64,000 nucleotides of DNA from an uncultured Clostridiaceae bacterium (GCA_947647275.1 CANSJQ010000006.1:1-64000), one strand, 5' to 3'. Counted from the first letter of the stretch, positions 35,173 to 45,423 are shown. Program-made: numbers and translations. The notes: generated by a model not told the origin, from the letters alone.

Positions 35173-36195
35173 ATGAACTGGTATTTAGATAACGGAAAAG
35201 AATCTGACGTAGTAGTTAGCACAAGAATTAGGCTAGCAAGAAATATAAAAGGAATTCCATTTCAACTTAAACTTAATAAAGAACAAAAAAATGAATTATT
35301 AGAAAAAGTAAAATATATAACTCCTAGTTTAGGCTATGGACTTAAATATTTTAAACTAAAAGATATAGACACAATTACAAAACTATCATTAGTAGAAAAG
35401 CACATAATTAGTCCAGAAATAATATCTGACAAAAATGAAGAGACATCAGCAATATTAATTAATGATGAAGAAAATATTTGCATAATGATAAATGAAGAAG
35501 ACCATATAAGAATTCAAGTATTCGGTAGTGGTTTGGAACTTAAAAATACAATGAATTTAGCAAAAGAAATAGATAAAAAATTAGATAAATTATTACATTT
35601 TTCATCAAATAAAGAATATGGATATCTAACATCTTGTCCAACAAATGTAGGAAGTGGACTTAGGGCATCTGTAATGGTACATCTGCCAGCACTAAAACTA
35701 ACAGGAAACATATCAAAAATATTACATATAATTCACAATTTTGGAATGACAATTAGAGGAATATATGGAGAAGAAAGTGAAAGTAAAGGAGATATGTATC
35801 AAATTTCTAACAATCAAACATTAGGAATATCAGAAGATGAAATTATTAATAATTTAGAAAATATAACTAAGAAAGTAATGGAGCAAGAACGTCTAGCAAG
35901 AAAATATTTAGTAAAAGAAAAAATAGAACTAGAAGATAAAGTATATAGGTCATATGGAACACTTACAAATGCAGTAAAAATAAGCTCAGACGAATGCATA
36001 AAGCTACTTTCAGATGTTAAGTTAGGAACAGACTTAGGAATAATGACAGAATTAACAGATAAAAAAATAAAAGAGCTAGAACTATATACAAAACCATCAA
36101 ACTTACAAAAGAAATTAGGAAATATAATAAATGCATATGATAGAGATATAGAAAGAGCAAAAATGATAAAGCAAATTATAAAAAATGGGGAATAG
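35173..36195 (+). CDS. mcsB: Protein arginine kinase McsB
   Basis: McsB phosphorylates arginines and so tags proteins for ClpCP; it also inactivates CtsR. The 340 residues show the phosphagen-kinase ATP site (STRIRLARNIKGIPF near residue 16), the catalytic loop LTSCPTNVGSGLRAS with the cysteine near residue 157, and the closing RGIYGEESESKGDMYQISN. GGGGAGG precedes the ATG. Its end overlaps the region just before clpC. Confidence 0.95.
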   Translation: MNWYLDNGKESDVVVSTRIRLARNIKGIPFQLKLNKEQKNELLEKVKYITPSLGYGLKYFKLKDIDTITKLSLVEKHIISPEIISDKNEETSAILINDEENICIMINEEDHIRIQVFGSGLELKNTMNLAKEIDKKLDKLLHFSSNKEYGYLTSCPTNVGSGLRASVMVHLPALKLTGNISKILHIIHNFGMTIRGIYGEESESKGDMYQISNNQTLGISEDEIINNLENITKKVMEQERLARKYLVKEKIELEDKVYRSYGTLTNAVKISSDECIKLLSDVKLGTDLGIMTELTDKKIKELELYTKPSNLQKKLGNIINAYDRDIERAKMIKQIIKNGE

Positions 36196-36208
36196 GAAAG
36201 GAGAAAAA

Positions 36209-38668
36209 ATGACATATAAATTTACAAAAAGAGCTGAGAAAGCAATTGAAATTGCAAATAATATAGTAGGGACTCTAGGACATAATTATATAGGTACAGA
36301 GCATCTTTTGTATGGTTTAGTAAAAGAGGGCGCTGGAATTGCAAGTAAAGTATTAGAAAATCAAGGTGTTACACCAGAAAAAGTAATGGTAGAAATAGAA
36401 AACCTTATAGGTGTAAATCAAGATAGTGCAAGTGAAATTAATACTGCAATTGGTTTTACACCTAGAACTAAAAGAGTAATTGAAACAGCTTTTAGAGAGG
36501 CTAAAAAACAAGGGAACGATTATATAGGAACAGAACATTTATTAATAGGCATTATGAAAGAGGGAGATAGTGTAGCAGTAAGAATAATGCTTGATTTAAA
36601 TGTAGATCCTCAAAAATTATACAATGAAATTTTAAAGGTTTTAAATGAAGATGATATAACTTCAAACAATGGTAAAAGCTCAAGCTACAGTCCAAAAGGA
36701 AGCTATAATCAAACTACTACTTTAAACCAATATGGAACAGATTTGACTAAAAAAGCTGAGGAAGGAAAATTAGATCCTGTAATAGGTAGAAAAGATGAAA
36801 TAGAAAGAGTTATACAAATACTTTCAAGAAGAAATAAGAATAATCCATGCTTAATAGGTGAGCCTGGAGTTGGTAAAACAGCAGTAGTTGAAGGTTTAGC
36901 TCAAAAAATAGTAGTAGGTGATGTACCAGAATTACTAAAAGATAAAAGAGTAGTAACTTTAGATATATCAGGAATGGTTGCAGGAGCTAAATATAGAGGA
37001 GACTTTGAAGATAGAATAAAGAAGGTTTTAAATGAAGTAAAAAAAGCAGGAGATGTTATTTTATTTATTGATGAAATACATACTATTGTTGGAGCTGGCT
37101 CAGCAGAAGGAGCAGTAGATGCTGCAAATATTTTAAAACCACTTTTAGCAAGAGGAGAAATAAAAGTAGTAGGAGCAACTACACTAAATGAATATAGAAA
37201 ATATATTGAAAAAGATAGTGCATTAGAACGAAGATTTAGCCCAGTAAATGTTGGGGAGCCAACTGCTGAAGATACTATAAAAATATTAGAAGGTATTAGA
37301 GATAAATATGAAGCACATCATAATGTGAAAATTACTGAAGAAGCAATTAAATCAGCAGTAGAACTTTCAGTAAGATATATAAATGATAGGTTTTTGCCAG
37401 ATAAAGCAATAGATTTAATAGACGAGGCAGCTTCTAAAATTAGAATGAAAGCATATACACAACCAGAGTCAATAAAAAATATAGAAGAAAAAATAGAAAA
37501 AATAGAAAAAGAAAAAGTAGATAGTGTTCACATGCAAGACTTTGAAAAGGCAGCAAAATTAAGAGATGATAAAAAAGAATTAGAAGAAAAATTAGAAAAA
37601 GAAAAGAAAAAGTGGGAAAGTAAAAATAGTAAATCTATAATTACACTTACTGAAGAAGATATTGCAGAAGTAATTGCTAGTTGGACTAGAATACCTGTAA
37701 AAAAATTAACTCAGGATGAAAATGAGAAACTTAAAAATCTTGAAAAAACATTACATGAAAGGGTAATAGGTCAAAATGAAGCAGTAGAAGCAGTAAGCAA
37801 AGCAATAAGAAGAGGAAGAGTAGGTTTAAAGGACCCAAACAGACCAATAGGTTCATTCCTATTTTTAGGTCCAACAGGTGTAGGAAAAACAGAGCTTTCA
37901 AAAGCATTAGCAGAAAGCTTATTTGGAAAAGAAGATTCAATGATAAGAATAGATATGTCGGAATATATGGAAGGACATAGTGTTTCAAAATTAATTGGTT
38001 CACCTCCCGGATATGTAGGTTTTGACGAAGGCGGACAATTAACAGAAAAAATAAGAAGAAACCCATATTCAGTAATATTATTTGACGAAATAGAAAAAGC
38101 TCACCCAGATGTTATGAATATGCTACTTCAAATATTAGATGACGGAAGACTTACGGACAGTAATGGAAGAACAGTTAACTTTAAAAACACAGTAATTATA
38201 ATGACTTCAAACATAGGCGCAAGATTAATAACAGATAAAAAATCATTAGGATTTGGCGGAACAAATAATACAAATGAAGAGTTTAAAAAGGAATATGAAA
38301 ACACAAAAAAAGATGTTTTAGCAGAACTCAAGAAAGAATTTAGGCCAGAATTCATAAACCGTATTGACGAAATAATAGTATTCCACAAATTACAAAATGA
38401 AGAAATAAAACAAATTATAGATATAATGCTTTCGCAAGTTACAAAACGTTTAAAAGAGCAAAATATAGAAATAGAAATTAGTGAAGAAGTAAAAGACAAA
38501 ATACTAGAAAATGGAGTAGACACAAACTTCGGAGCACGCCCATTAAAAAGAGCAATACGAAATATGCTAGAAGACAAAATTGCAGAAGCAATATTAGACG
38601 GAAAAATAAGAAAAGCTAAAAAAGCAAAAGTAGAATTAAATGAGGAAAAAGAAATAATAATAAAATAA
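36209..38668 (+). CDS. clpC: ClpC AAA+ unfoldase
   Basis: ClpC feeds proteins into ClpP. The 819-residue protein starts at ATG 36209 after AAAGGAG; the ATG at 36185 lies inside mcsB. It has two Clp-N repeats (residues 1-145), AAA1 with Walker A GEPGVGKTA and ILFIDEIHT, a UVR-bearing middle domain (DFEKAAKLRDDKKELEEKLE), and AAA2 with GPTGVGKTE and ILFDEIEKAHPD. The ClpP loop and C-terminus are complete. Fourth gene of the CtsR operon, closed by a terminator. Confidence 0.96.
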   Translation: MTYKFTKRAEKAIEIANNIVGTLGHNYIGTEHLLYGLVKEGAGIASKVLENQGVTPEKVMVEIENLIGVNQDSASEINTAIGFTPRTKRVIETAFREAKKQGNDYIGTEHLLIGIMKEGDSVAVRIMLDLNVDPQKLYNEILKVLNEDDITSNNGKSSSYSPKGSYNQTTTLNQYGTDLTKKAEEGKLDPVIGRKDEIERVIQILSRRNKNNPCLIGEPGVGKTAVVEGLAQKIVVGDVPELLKDKRVVTLDISGMVAGAKYRGDFEDRIKKVLNEVKKAGDVILFIDEIHTIVGAGSAEGAVDAANILKPLLARGEIKVVGATTLNEYRKYIEKDSALERRFSPVNVGEPTAEDTIKILEGIRDKYEAHHNVKITEEAIKSAVELSVRYINDRFLPDKAIDLIDEAASKIRMKAYTQPESIKNIEEKIEKIEKEKVDSVHMQDFEKAAKLRDDKKELEEKLEKEKKKWESKNSKSIITLTEEDIAEVIASWTRIPVKKLTQDENEKLKNLEKTLHERVIGQNEAVEAVSKAIRRGRVGLKDPNRPIGSFLFLGPTGVGKTELSKALAESLFGKEDSMIRIDMSEYMEGHSVSKLIGSPPGYVGFDEGGQLTEKIRRNPYSVILFDEIEKAHPDVMNMLLQILDDGRLTDSNGRTVNFKNTVIIMTSNIGARLITDKKSLGFGGTNNTNEEFKKEYENTKKDVLAELKKEFRPEFINRIDEIIVFHKLQNEEIKQIIDIMLSQVTKRLKEQNIEIEISEEVKDKILENGVDTNFGARPLKRAIRNMLEDKIAEAILDGKIRKAKKAKVELNEEKEIIIK

Positions 38669-38670
38669 CA

Positions 38671-38697
38671 AAAAAACTGGGCATTGCCCAGTTTTTT
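38671..38697. terminator. Terminator after clpC
   Basis: AAAAAACTGGGC pairs with GCCCAGTTTTTT around ATT. It also touches the end of the converging gene at 38696. Confidence 0.85.
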
Positions 38698-38878
38698 ATT
38701 CCTTTAATTTATAGGTAACTTGCCATCCAAAATATCCATTTGATATATTTATAATACTGTATTTACTATGATCAAATGATTCAATAAAATCTAAATATTC
38801 TTTAGTTGAAGTATTTTCATAACAAAGTGTTTTGCCAGTTGAACTTTTTGTAATCTTAGAATTAGAGAATAAACCCAT
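38696..38878 (-). CDS. 60-residue protein, unknown
   Basis: The product starts at ATG 38878 with GGAGGG upstream (the ORF extends to 38893 without support). The sequence MGLFSNSKITKSSTGKTLCY, then TKEYLDFIESFDHSKYSI and the aromatic end NGYFGWQVTYKLKE suggest a small alpha/beta protein. No signal, no family recognised. It converges with clpC. Confidence 0.5.
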   Translation of the reverse strand: MGLFSNSKITKSSTGKTLCYENTSTKEYLDFIESFDHSKYSIINISNGYFGWQVTYKLKE

Positions 38879-39008
38879 AAGCAATCCCTCCATATAAAGT
38901 ATTCACTATTATATTTACAGTTACATAATACTAAATATATTATACAATATTTTCTATAAAAAAGCAATCAGCAACAAATCAAATTTTGTGTTAAATTATT
39001 TAATTATA

Positions 39009-39105
39009 TGTTACAATTCACAGCCAATATTAAATATATATGTAGGGGTCGCCCATGGGTGCGACCCCTACAATACATATTTTATATCGATTATGAATTG
39101 TAACA
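39009..39105. repeat. 97-bp MITE-like element with 12-bp terminal inverted repeats
   Basis: TGTTACAATTCA (39009-39020) and TGAATTGTAACA (39094-39105) are perfect terminal repeats. Inside, TGTAGGGGTCGC pairs with GCGACCCCTACA around CCATGGGT (39040-39073). This is the most complete copy of the GTAGGGG family in the window. The 302-base gap 38879-39180 contains nothing else apart from the terminator at 39142. Confidence 0.75.
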
Positions 39106-39141
39106 ATTATATAAATTAAAATTATTTTGAAATTTAATAAA

Positions 39142-39172
39142 ACAAAAGAGGCAAAGTAACACTTTGCCCCTT
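39142..39172 (-). terminator. Terminator of the 99-residue gene
   Basis: GGCAAAGT pairs with ACTTTGCC around AAC, with an A-rich run on the left that gives a T-run on the minus strand. Confidence 0.7.
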
Positions 39173-39180
39173 TAACTAGT

Positions 39181-39480
39181 TTAACATTCGTAAAACGGAT
39201 ATACCTCAAAAACCATAGATTCACAAACATGTTCAATACCTTCAATAGAATAATGGAAGACAGCTTCTTGTTTGGACATAGCATCTTTAAATGTATAGTG
39301 TAATTTAAAAATACTACAACGATGTCCATCTTTATATCTTACATAGCCTTTCCATTCAACAGGTATAGGTTCAGCTTCTGTTGATAAATGCAAATGCACA
39401 TCATGTATCCAACCATGCTCCCGTATTTTTATTTCAAAGATAGTAGGAATGTTTGTGTAAGTATCTTCTACGTTTCTCAT
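39181..39480 (-). CDS. Small beta-rich protein of unknown function (GC-richer codon set)
   Basis: The 99-residue product starts at ATG 39480, 7 bases after AAGGAGG; the ATG at 39486 is too close to that site. It appears as alternating beta strands (IFEIKIREHGWIHDVHLHLS, VEWKGYVRYKDGHRCSIFKL) and ends EVYPFYEC. A CGG codon occurs in KIREH. No signal or membrane segment. No family recognised. Confidence 0.6.
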   Translation of the reverse strand: MRNVEDTYTNIPTIFEIKIREHGWIHDVHLHLSTEAEPIPVEWKGYVRYKDGHRCSIFKLHYTFKDAMSKQEAVFHYSIEGIEHVCESMVFEVYPFYEC

Positions 39481-39577
39481 AAACATACCTCCTTTTCAAT
39501 TGAAAAAGATTAGCTAACGTTATTAATATAATTATAATTTAATATGCAGAATATGTCAACAAATATCGAAAAATGAA

Positions 39578-40435
39578 TTAAATTGGTTCAACATGAATAG
39601 TAGTATCATAAATTTTATCTAATCTATTAATTTCTTTTTCTAAGTTATTAGCTAAAGCGTGGCTATCAAATGTAGACATATTTCCATCCACGCAAATTGT
39701 AAGAACAACCATATATTGATAACCAACAGGAGAAGTATAGAAATGTTCAATACTTTGTACATTTTCATAATTTCTAACAATATTCAAAATCAGATCTTTA
39801 GTATCTTCATCTAAAGATTTATCCATTAAAACATTATAACTCTCCATAAAAATTTTAAAACCAGTAATAGCAATCCAAATTGATATTCCAATTCCAACAA
39901 TACCATCAAGCCAATACACACCAATTAAAGTAGCAAGTACAGAAAGTAAAGTAAAGGTAGTTACAATACAGTCGTTTTTATGGTCTTTACTATTAGCCTC
40001 AAGTAAAATATTATTATATTTTCTGCAAAGTTTATTTGTATATATAAATAAACTAAGTTTAACTAAAATAGTAATAAAACATACTATAACAAGTAGCCAT
40101 GAAAAACTCATATAATTATGATTAATTAATGTAAAAATAGAATCAAACATTAATTTAATAGCAACAATTATCATTGAAACACTAATAAAAAGTGAAAATA
40201 TATATTCAGCCTTCCCATGACCAAAATTATGACTTTCATCTTTTGGTTCACTAGCAATTTTATTGCCAATAAAAGTCATGAGAGAAGCGAAAATATCACC
40301 AGCACTATTAGCACTATCAGCGATCATTGCTTGACTATTAGTTAAAAAGCCAATAGCTCCCTTTATAATTAACAAAAATAGATTACCAAAAATTCCTAAA
40401 AGCCCTGCTTTCTTAGTTTCTTTAAATCGTTCCAT
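39578..40435 (-). CDS. Cation diffusion facilitator (CDF) transporter
   Basis: The 285-residue protein starts at ATG 40435 after GAAGG (the frame is open to 40477). Six membrane segments carry the metal-site residues in MIADSANSAGDIFASLM and in NSKDHKNDCIVTTFTL; SHNFGHGKAEYIFSL is the family signature. A cytoplasmic C-terminal domain with YTSPVGYQYMVVLTICVDG and the final HVEPI follows. It likely exports Mn2+, Zn2+ or Fe2+ in exchange for protons. Metal choice cannot be read. Confidence 0.92.
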   Translation of the reverse strand: MERFKETKKAGLLGIFGNLFLLIIKGAIGFLTNSQAMIADSANSAGDIFASLMTFIGNKIASEPKDESHNFGHGKAEYIFSLFISVSMIIVAIKLMFDSIFTLINHNYMSFSWLLVIVCFITILVKLSLFIYTNKLCRKYNNILLEANSKDHKNDCIVTTFTLLSVLATLIGVYWLDGIVGIGISIWIAITGFKIFMESYNVLMDKSLDEDTKDLILNIVRNYENVQSIEHFYTSPVGYQYMVVLTICVDGNMSTFDSHALANNLEKEINRLDKIYDTTIHVEPI

Positions 40436-40684
40436 AAGACCCTTCCTTCTATATATTAATTTATGATAAATAAGCATAAGTATAACACAAAAACTAAAAA
40501 AAATAAAGGGAATTTTATAGACAGTTTTGAAAAGGTTTATAGATTTGGAGATTAGAAAGATTGGTAAGTGTTTCTACTTAAAAATTCCTTTACAAACTAT
40601 TGAAAAAAAAAAGACTTTATGATATAAACTAATTATACGGAAATAAAGGTTTAAAGCAATAATTATAGTTAAGAAGGTAATAAA

Positions 40685-41704
40685 TTGAAAAATATTAAAG
40701 ATTATAATATAGATGAACTTAAAGAAGAGCTTATAAGCTTAGGGGAAAAGCCATTTAGGGCAGAGCAAATTTTTAAATGGTTATATGTAGATAAAGTAAA
40801 AGAGTTTGATGAAATGACTAACTTATCTTTAAGTTTAAGAGAAAAACTAAAAGATAATTACACTATGTGCAATTACAATATATTAAAAAAGCAAGAATCA
40901 TCAGATGGTACAAAAAAATACTTATTTGACGTATTAGATGGAAATGCAATAGAGACAGTATTAATGCAATACCATCATGGAAAAACAATATGTGTTTCGT
41001 GTCAGATTGGATGTAAAATGGGCTGTAAGTTTTGTGCATCAACAGGAATAAAATTTGTAAGAAGTTTAACAGCTGGAGAAATAGTAGAACAAATTTTAGC
41101 GGTAGAACAGGATATAGGAGATAAAATCTCTAATATAGTATTTATGGGAATTGGAGAGCCATTAGATAATTATGATAATGTTATAAAAGCAATAAGAATA
41201 ATAAATAATCCAAAAGGTTTAAACATAGGAGCACGTCATATAAGTGTATCTACGAGTGGATTAGTTCCAAAAATATACGACTTAGCTAAAGAAAATATAC
41301 AATGTACATTATCAATTTCATTACATGCAACAAATGATGAAAAAAGAAGTAGCATGATGCCAGTAAATAATAGGTATAACATAGAAGAACTAATTAAGGC
41401 ATGTAAAGATTATATAAAAATAACAAACAGAAGAATATCATTTGAATATGCACTAGCAAAAGATAATAACGACAACTTAGAAGATGCAAAAGAACTAGTA
41501 AAACTGTTAAAAGGAATGCTATGCCATGTAAACTTAATACCAATAAATAAAATAGAAAACGGAAAATTTACAAAAAGTTCAAATGAAAACATAATGAAAT
41601 TTAGAGACTACCTAAATGACCACGGAATAGTAGCAACAATAAGAAGAGAGTTAGGCTCAGACATAGATGCAGCCTGTGGGCAACTACGTAGAAAGAATTT
41701 ATAG
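40685..41704 (+). CDS. rlmN: 23S rRNA (A2503)/tRNA (A37) methyltransferase RlmN
   Basis: This radical-SAM enzyme makes C2-methyladenosine in 23S rRNA and tRNA. The 339 residues carry the 4Fe-4S motif CQIGCKMGCKFCAST (CxxxCxxC near residue 115), GIGEPLDNYD, ARHISVSTSGLVP, and the C-terminal catalytic cysteine in DIDAACGQLR. The start is TTG 40685 after GAAGGT. It heads a run with stp and prkC, 10 bases before stp. Confidence 0.94.
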   Translation: MKNIKDYNIDELKEELISLGEKPFRAEQIFKWLYVDKVKEFDEMTNLSLSLREKLKDNYTMCNYNILKKQESSDGTKKYLFDVLDGNAIETVLMQYHHGKTICVSCQIGCKMGCKFCASTGIKFVRSLTAGEIVEQILAVEQDIGDKISNIVFMGIGEPLDNYDNVIKAIRIINNPKGLNIGARHISVSTSGLVPKIYDLAKENIQCTLSISLHATNDEKRSSMMPVNNRYNIEELIKACKDYIKITNRRISFEYALAKDNNDNLEDAKELVKLLKGMLCHVNLIPINKIENGKFTKSSNENIMKFRDYLNDHGIVATIRRELGSDIDAACGQLRRKNL

Positions 41705-41714
41705 GGAGGAACGA

Positions 41715-42440
41715 ATGGAAGCTTTTGCAAAAACTGATGTAGGAAAAGCAAGAGATATGAACCAAGATTACTACTATATAACAACCGAAGATGAAGAATT
41801 AAAACTATATATATTAGCAGATGGAATGGGTGGTTATAAAGGTGGAGAAGTTGCAAGTAGGCTTGCAACAATTTCAACCAAAAACTATATAGAAAGTAAT
41901 TTTGATAACATCATAAAAGAAAAAGAAGAAATACAAAAATTAATAAAAAATGCTATGGAATATGCAAACATGGTAGTATATGAAAAATCTAAAGAAGATG
42001 AAGAATTAGATGGAATGGGTACTACTTTAGAAGTATGTTTAATATATAATAATAAGGTATATATAGGACATGTGGGAGACAGTAGAATATATAGAATACG
42101 AAATGATATAATCAGAAAGATAACTAATGACCATAGTTATGTAGAAAAACTAGTAAAAGATGGAACTATAACAAAAGAAGAAGCGATTAATCATCCAAAG
42201 AAAAACATGCTAACCAAAGCTTTAGGCTGTACAGTATTTGTTGAGCCAGATGTTACTGTAAAAGGTTTTATAAAAGATGATATAATTCTTATATGTTCAG
42301 ATGGACTAACAAACATGATAAAAGAAGAAGAAATATATAATATAATAAAGCAAGATTATAAAATAGCAACACAAAGGTTAATAGAGAAGGCAAATGAAAA
42401 TGGGGGATATGACAATATCACAGCAATTATAATTAAGTAA
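41715..42440 (+). CDS. stp: PP2C-type Ser/Thr phosphatase Stp/PrpC
   Basis: The 241-residue phosphatase reverses PrkC phosphorylation. It starts at ATG 41715 after GGGAGG; the longer frame overlaps rlmN. Metal-binding motifs are KARDMNQDYYY, ILADGMGGYKGGEVAS, GHVGDSRIY and LICSDGLTNM, with GGYDNITAIII at the end. Gene order rlmN-stp-prkC-rsgA-rpe is that of Bacillus and clostridia. Confidence 0.95.
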   Translation: MEAFAKTDVGKARDMNQDYYYITTEDEELKLYILADGMGGYKGGEVASRLATISTKNYIESNFDNIIKEKEEIQKLIKNAMEYANMVVYEKSKEDEELDGMGTTLEVCLIYNNKVYIGHVGDSRIYRIRNDIIRKITNDHSYVEKLVKDGTITKEEAINHPKKNMLTKALGCTVFVEPDVTVKGFIKDDIILICSDGLTNMIKEEEIYNIIKQDYKIATQRLIEKANENGGYDNITAIIIK

Positions 42441-42477
42441 AATTAAATTCCAAAAAAATACCAAAGGAGAGAATAAA

Positions 42478-44424
42478 ATGGATTTAGTAGGTAAATTTAT
42501 AGGAAACAGATATGAAATTATAGAGAAAATAGGAAATGGAGGTATGGCAACAGTATATAAAGCCAAATGCCATGTATTAAACCGTTATGTAGCTGTAAAA
42601 GTATTAAAAGATGAATATACAACAGATGCAGAATTTATTAGAAGATTTAATGCAGAAGCACAATCAGCAGCAGGTCTTACACATGCAAATATAGTATCAG
42701 TATATGATGTAGGACATGAAGACAATATTTATTATATAGTTATGGAACTAATTCAAGGAAAAACTCTAAAACAAATAATAAATCAAGATGGAAGCCTTCC
42801 TTGGAAGTGGAGTGTAAATATTGCAATACAAATAGCTTCAGCATTAGAGGCTGCTCATAGAAACAATATTGTACATAGAGATATAAAGCCACATAATATA
42901 ATAATAACAGAAGATGGTATAGCAAAAGTTACAGACTTTGGTATAGCAAAAGCAGTATCAAATTCTACAATAACAGCTTTTGGCACAACAATAGGTTCTG
43001 TACATTATTTCTCGCCAGAACATGCAAAAGGAGGATTTACAGATGCTAAGTCTGACTTATACTCTTTAGGAGTAGTTATGTATGAAATGCTTACAGGTAG
43101 AGTACCATTTGATGCAGATACACCAGTTTCAGTAGCACTAAAACATATGCAAGAAAAGCCAGTAGAGCCAATAAAATTAAACCCATCTATACCATTTGCA
43201 GTTAACCAAATTATAATAAAAGCAATGGAAAAAGAGCCAAGTTTACGTTATCAAAACGCGACAGAAATGATAAAAGACTTAGGAATGGCACTTAAGAATC
43301 CAGAAGGAAAGTTTGTAGAAGAAATAGACGATACAATGCGTACACGAGTGATAAAGATGCCAGAAGAAAAAGAAACAACTAGAAAAAATAAAAAGAAGAA
43401 AAATAAACTAGCAAGATATTTCGAGGAGCACCCAAAAGCAAAAATACCAGTAATAATATTATCATGTATAGTATTATTTATATTAACAATATTTATAACA
43501 AAAGGTTTAATGGATATGGGAACAGTAAGAGATGTTCCAATTCCTGAACTTGTAGGGAAAACAGAAGAAGAAATAAAAGATTTATTTAAAAATACCAAAT
43601 TTACTTATGAAATAATAGGAGAAGAATATGATAGTGAAATAGAAGAAGGAAAAGTTATTTCACAAGAACCAAAATATAGAAAAAACTATACAATTAAAGA
43701 AAATTCAGAATTCCAAATTGTAATAAGTAAAGGTACAAAAATAGTAGAAATGATAAAAGTAGAAGGCGAAAAAATAGAAGACGCAAGAAGAATGATAGAA
43801 GAACTAGATGCCAACTTAGAAATAGAAATAATAGAAGAAGAAAGCACAAAAGTTGAAGAAGGAATAGTATTAAAACAAAGTATTCAAAAAGGAGAGCAAG
43901 TACAAGCAGGAATAAAAATAACACTTACAGTAAGTAAAGCAAAAGAGCAAGTTTCAGTACCATATGTAATAGGAAAAACAGAAGACCAAGCAAAAAAAGA
44001 ACTAACAGACTCAAAATTAAAAGTAGAAGTAGTATATGAAGAAGATACAAGTAAAGATGCTGGAAAAGTATTAAAACAAAGCATAGACGTAGGAAAAACA
44101 GTTGACGTAGACACAGTAGTTACAATAACAGTAAATAAAATAGCAGAAATGAAACAAGGAACAGTAACAGTAAATGTAAAATCACTTTTAAATTATACTC
44201 CAGAAACAGATGAAGATGGAAACGAAATAATAGAAAATGCACAAATAAAAATAGTTGCAGGAAATGATACAATATATAATGAGAAGAAACCAAAAACAAC
44301 AACAAACATAACTGCAAAATTCAGTAGCAAAGGAACAATAACAGTAAAAGTATACATTGACGATGTACTAAAAGGAACAAAAGAAATAAACATGAATTCT
44401 ACAACAACTTGTACATTTGAATAA
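42478..44424 (+). CDS. prkC: PASTA-domain Ser/Thr kinase PrkC
   Basis: PrkC senses wall fragments and controls growth and germination. The 648 residues have a Hanks kinase domain (Lys41 in AVKVLK, HRDIKPHN at 133, DFG at 153), one membrane segment near 320-343 (IPVIILSCIVLFILTIFI), then three PASTA repeats (VPIPELVGKTEEEIKD, MIKVEGEKIEDARR, VPYVIGKTEDQAKKE). A further beta-rich domain of about 85 residues (GTVTVNVKSLLNYTPETDED) follows. AAAGGAGAG precedes the ATG. Confidence 0.95.
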   Translation: MDLVGKFIGNRYEIIEKIGNGGMATVYKAKCHVLNRYVAVKVLKDEYTTDAEFIRRFNAEAQSAAGLTHANIVSVYDVGHEDNIYYIVMELIQGKTLKQIINQDGSLPWKWSVNIAIQIASALEAAHRNNIVHRDIKPHNIIITEDGIAKVTDFGIAKAVSNSTITAFGTTIGSVHYFSPEHAKGGFTDAKSDLYSLGVVMYEMLTGRVPFDADTPVSVALKHMQEKPVEPIKLNPSIPFAVNQIIIKAMEKEPSLRYQNATEMIKDLGMALKNPEGKFVEEIDDTMRTRVIKMPEEKETTRKNKKKKNKLARYFEEHPKAKIPVIILSCIVLFILTIFITKGLMDMGTVRDVPIPELVGKTEEEIKDLFKNTKFTYEIIGEEYDSEIEEGKVISQEPKYRKNYTIKENSEFQIVISKGTKIVEMIKVEGEKIEDARRMIEELDANLEIEIIEEESTKVEEGIVLKQSIQKGEQVQAGIKITLTVSKAKEQVSVPYVIGKTEDQAKKELTDSKLKVEVVYEEDTSKDAGKVLKQSIDVGKTVDVDTVVTITVNKIAEMKQGTVTVNVKSLLNYTPETDEDGNEIIENAQIKIVAGNDTIYNEKKPKTTTNITAKFSSKGTITVKVYIDDVLKGTKEINMNSTTTCTFE

Positions 44425-44427
44425 AAA

Positions 44428-44480
44428 TTCATCCCATTGGGGACGCTTCCCAATGGGGTATTTGTCACTTTTGGGAATAA
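44428..44480. repeat. GGGACG/TGTCAC intergenic repeat, compact copy
   Basis: CCCATTGGGGACGCTTCCCA and ATGGGGTATTTGTCACTTTT, then GGGAA, between prkC and rsgA. CCCATTGGG and CCCAATGGGG form a stem. Confidence 0.65.
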
Positions 44481-44549
44481 TACTTGTTTTTTTGTTTAAA
44501 ATGCTATATATTAGCTATTGTAAAGTAATATAAAAATAGAAGGAGAAAT

Positions 44550-45423
44550 ATGCAAGGTTTAATAGTAGGAAATATATCGAACTTATATAAAATACAGTGT
44601 GATAATGAAATATATGAAGCAGTGGCAAGAGGAAAGTTTAAAAAGGAAGATGAATTAAAGCCAGTTGTTGGAGATAGAGTAGAAATAGAGGTTACACAAG
44701 GAAAAAATGCAGTTATTAATAAAGTGTTGGAAAGAACAACATATATAAAAAGGCCTAAAATAGCAAATATATCTCAAATACTATTTGTAGTATCTACAAA
44801 ACATCCAAAGCCAGATTTACTAATGTTAGATAAACAAATATGCTATGCAGAAAGCTTAAACATAAAGCCAATTATAATTTTAAATAAAATAGATTTATCT
44901 AACATATATATTGATATAGAAGAAGTATATAAAAAAGTTGGATATAAAGTAATATTAACAAATGCAATAGAAAAAAATGGAATAAACGAAATAAAAAAAG
45001 AACTAAAAGGAAAAATAAGTGCATTTTCAGGAAACTCTGGTGTGCGGAAAATCTACAATAATAAATGCAATATTTGATAAAGAAGTAACAAAAGAAGGAG
45101 AAATAAGTACAAAAAATAAAAAAGGGAAAAATACTACAACAGATATTAAATTATATGAGCTAGACGAAAACACATATGTTGCAGACACTCCTGGATTTTC
45201 AAGTTTTGAAATCACAGAAATTGAAAGTAATAATTTAGAAAAATATTTTATAGACTTCAAAAAATACATAAATGAATGTGAATTTGTAGGTTGCTCGCAT
45301 TTAAAAGAAGAAAATTGTGGTATAAAAAAGGCATTAGAACAAGGCAAAATATCTAAAGAAAGATATGAAAGATTCTGCAAAATATATAATGAGTTAAAAG
45401 ATAAGGAGGCACATAAATGGTAG
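44550..45423 (+). CDS. rsgA: Ribosome small-subunit GTPase RsgA, +1 frameshift at CGG 45045
   Basis: RsgA is a circularly permuted GTPase of late 30S assembly. Frame 0 (165 codons) gives the OB-fold and G4 motif (IILNKIDLS). The +1 frame gives the rest: GKSTIINAIF, ADTPGFSSFEI and the zinc-binding CEFVGCSHLKEENCGIKKAL. The total is about 290 residues. The shift is an extra C at 45045, which turns GVGKST in the P-loop into GTG CGG AAA. In frame 0 translation stops 11 codons later. The 3' end overlaps rpe by 7 bases. Without correction or recoding the GTPase would be inactive. Confidence 0.88.

Noticed and set aside
45417..45423. rpe as part of a fused RsgA-Rpe protein
   Set aside because: rsgA has its own stop after EAHKW and rpe has its own ATG; the 7-base overlap is translational coupling.
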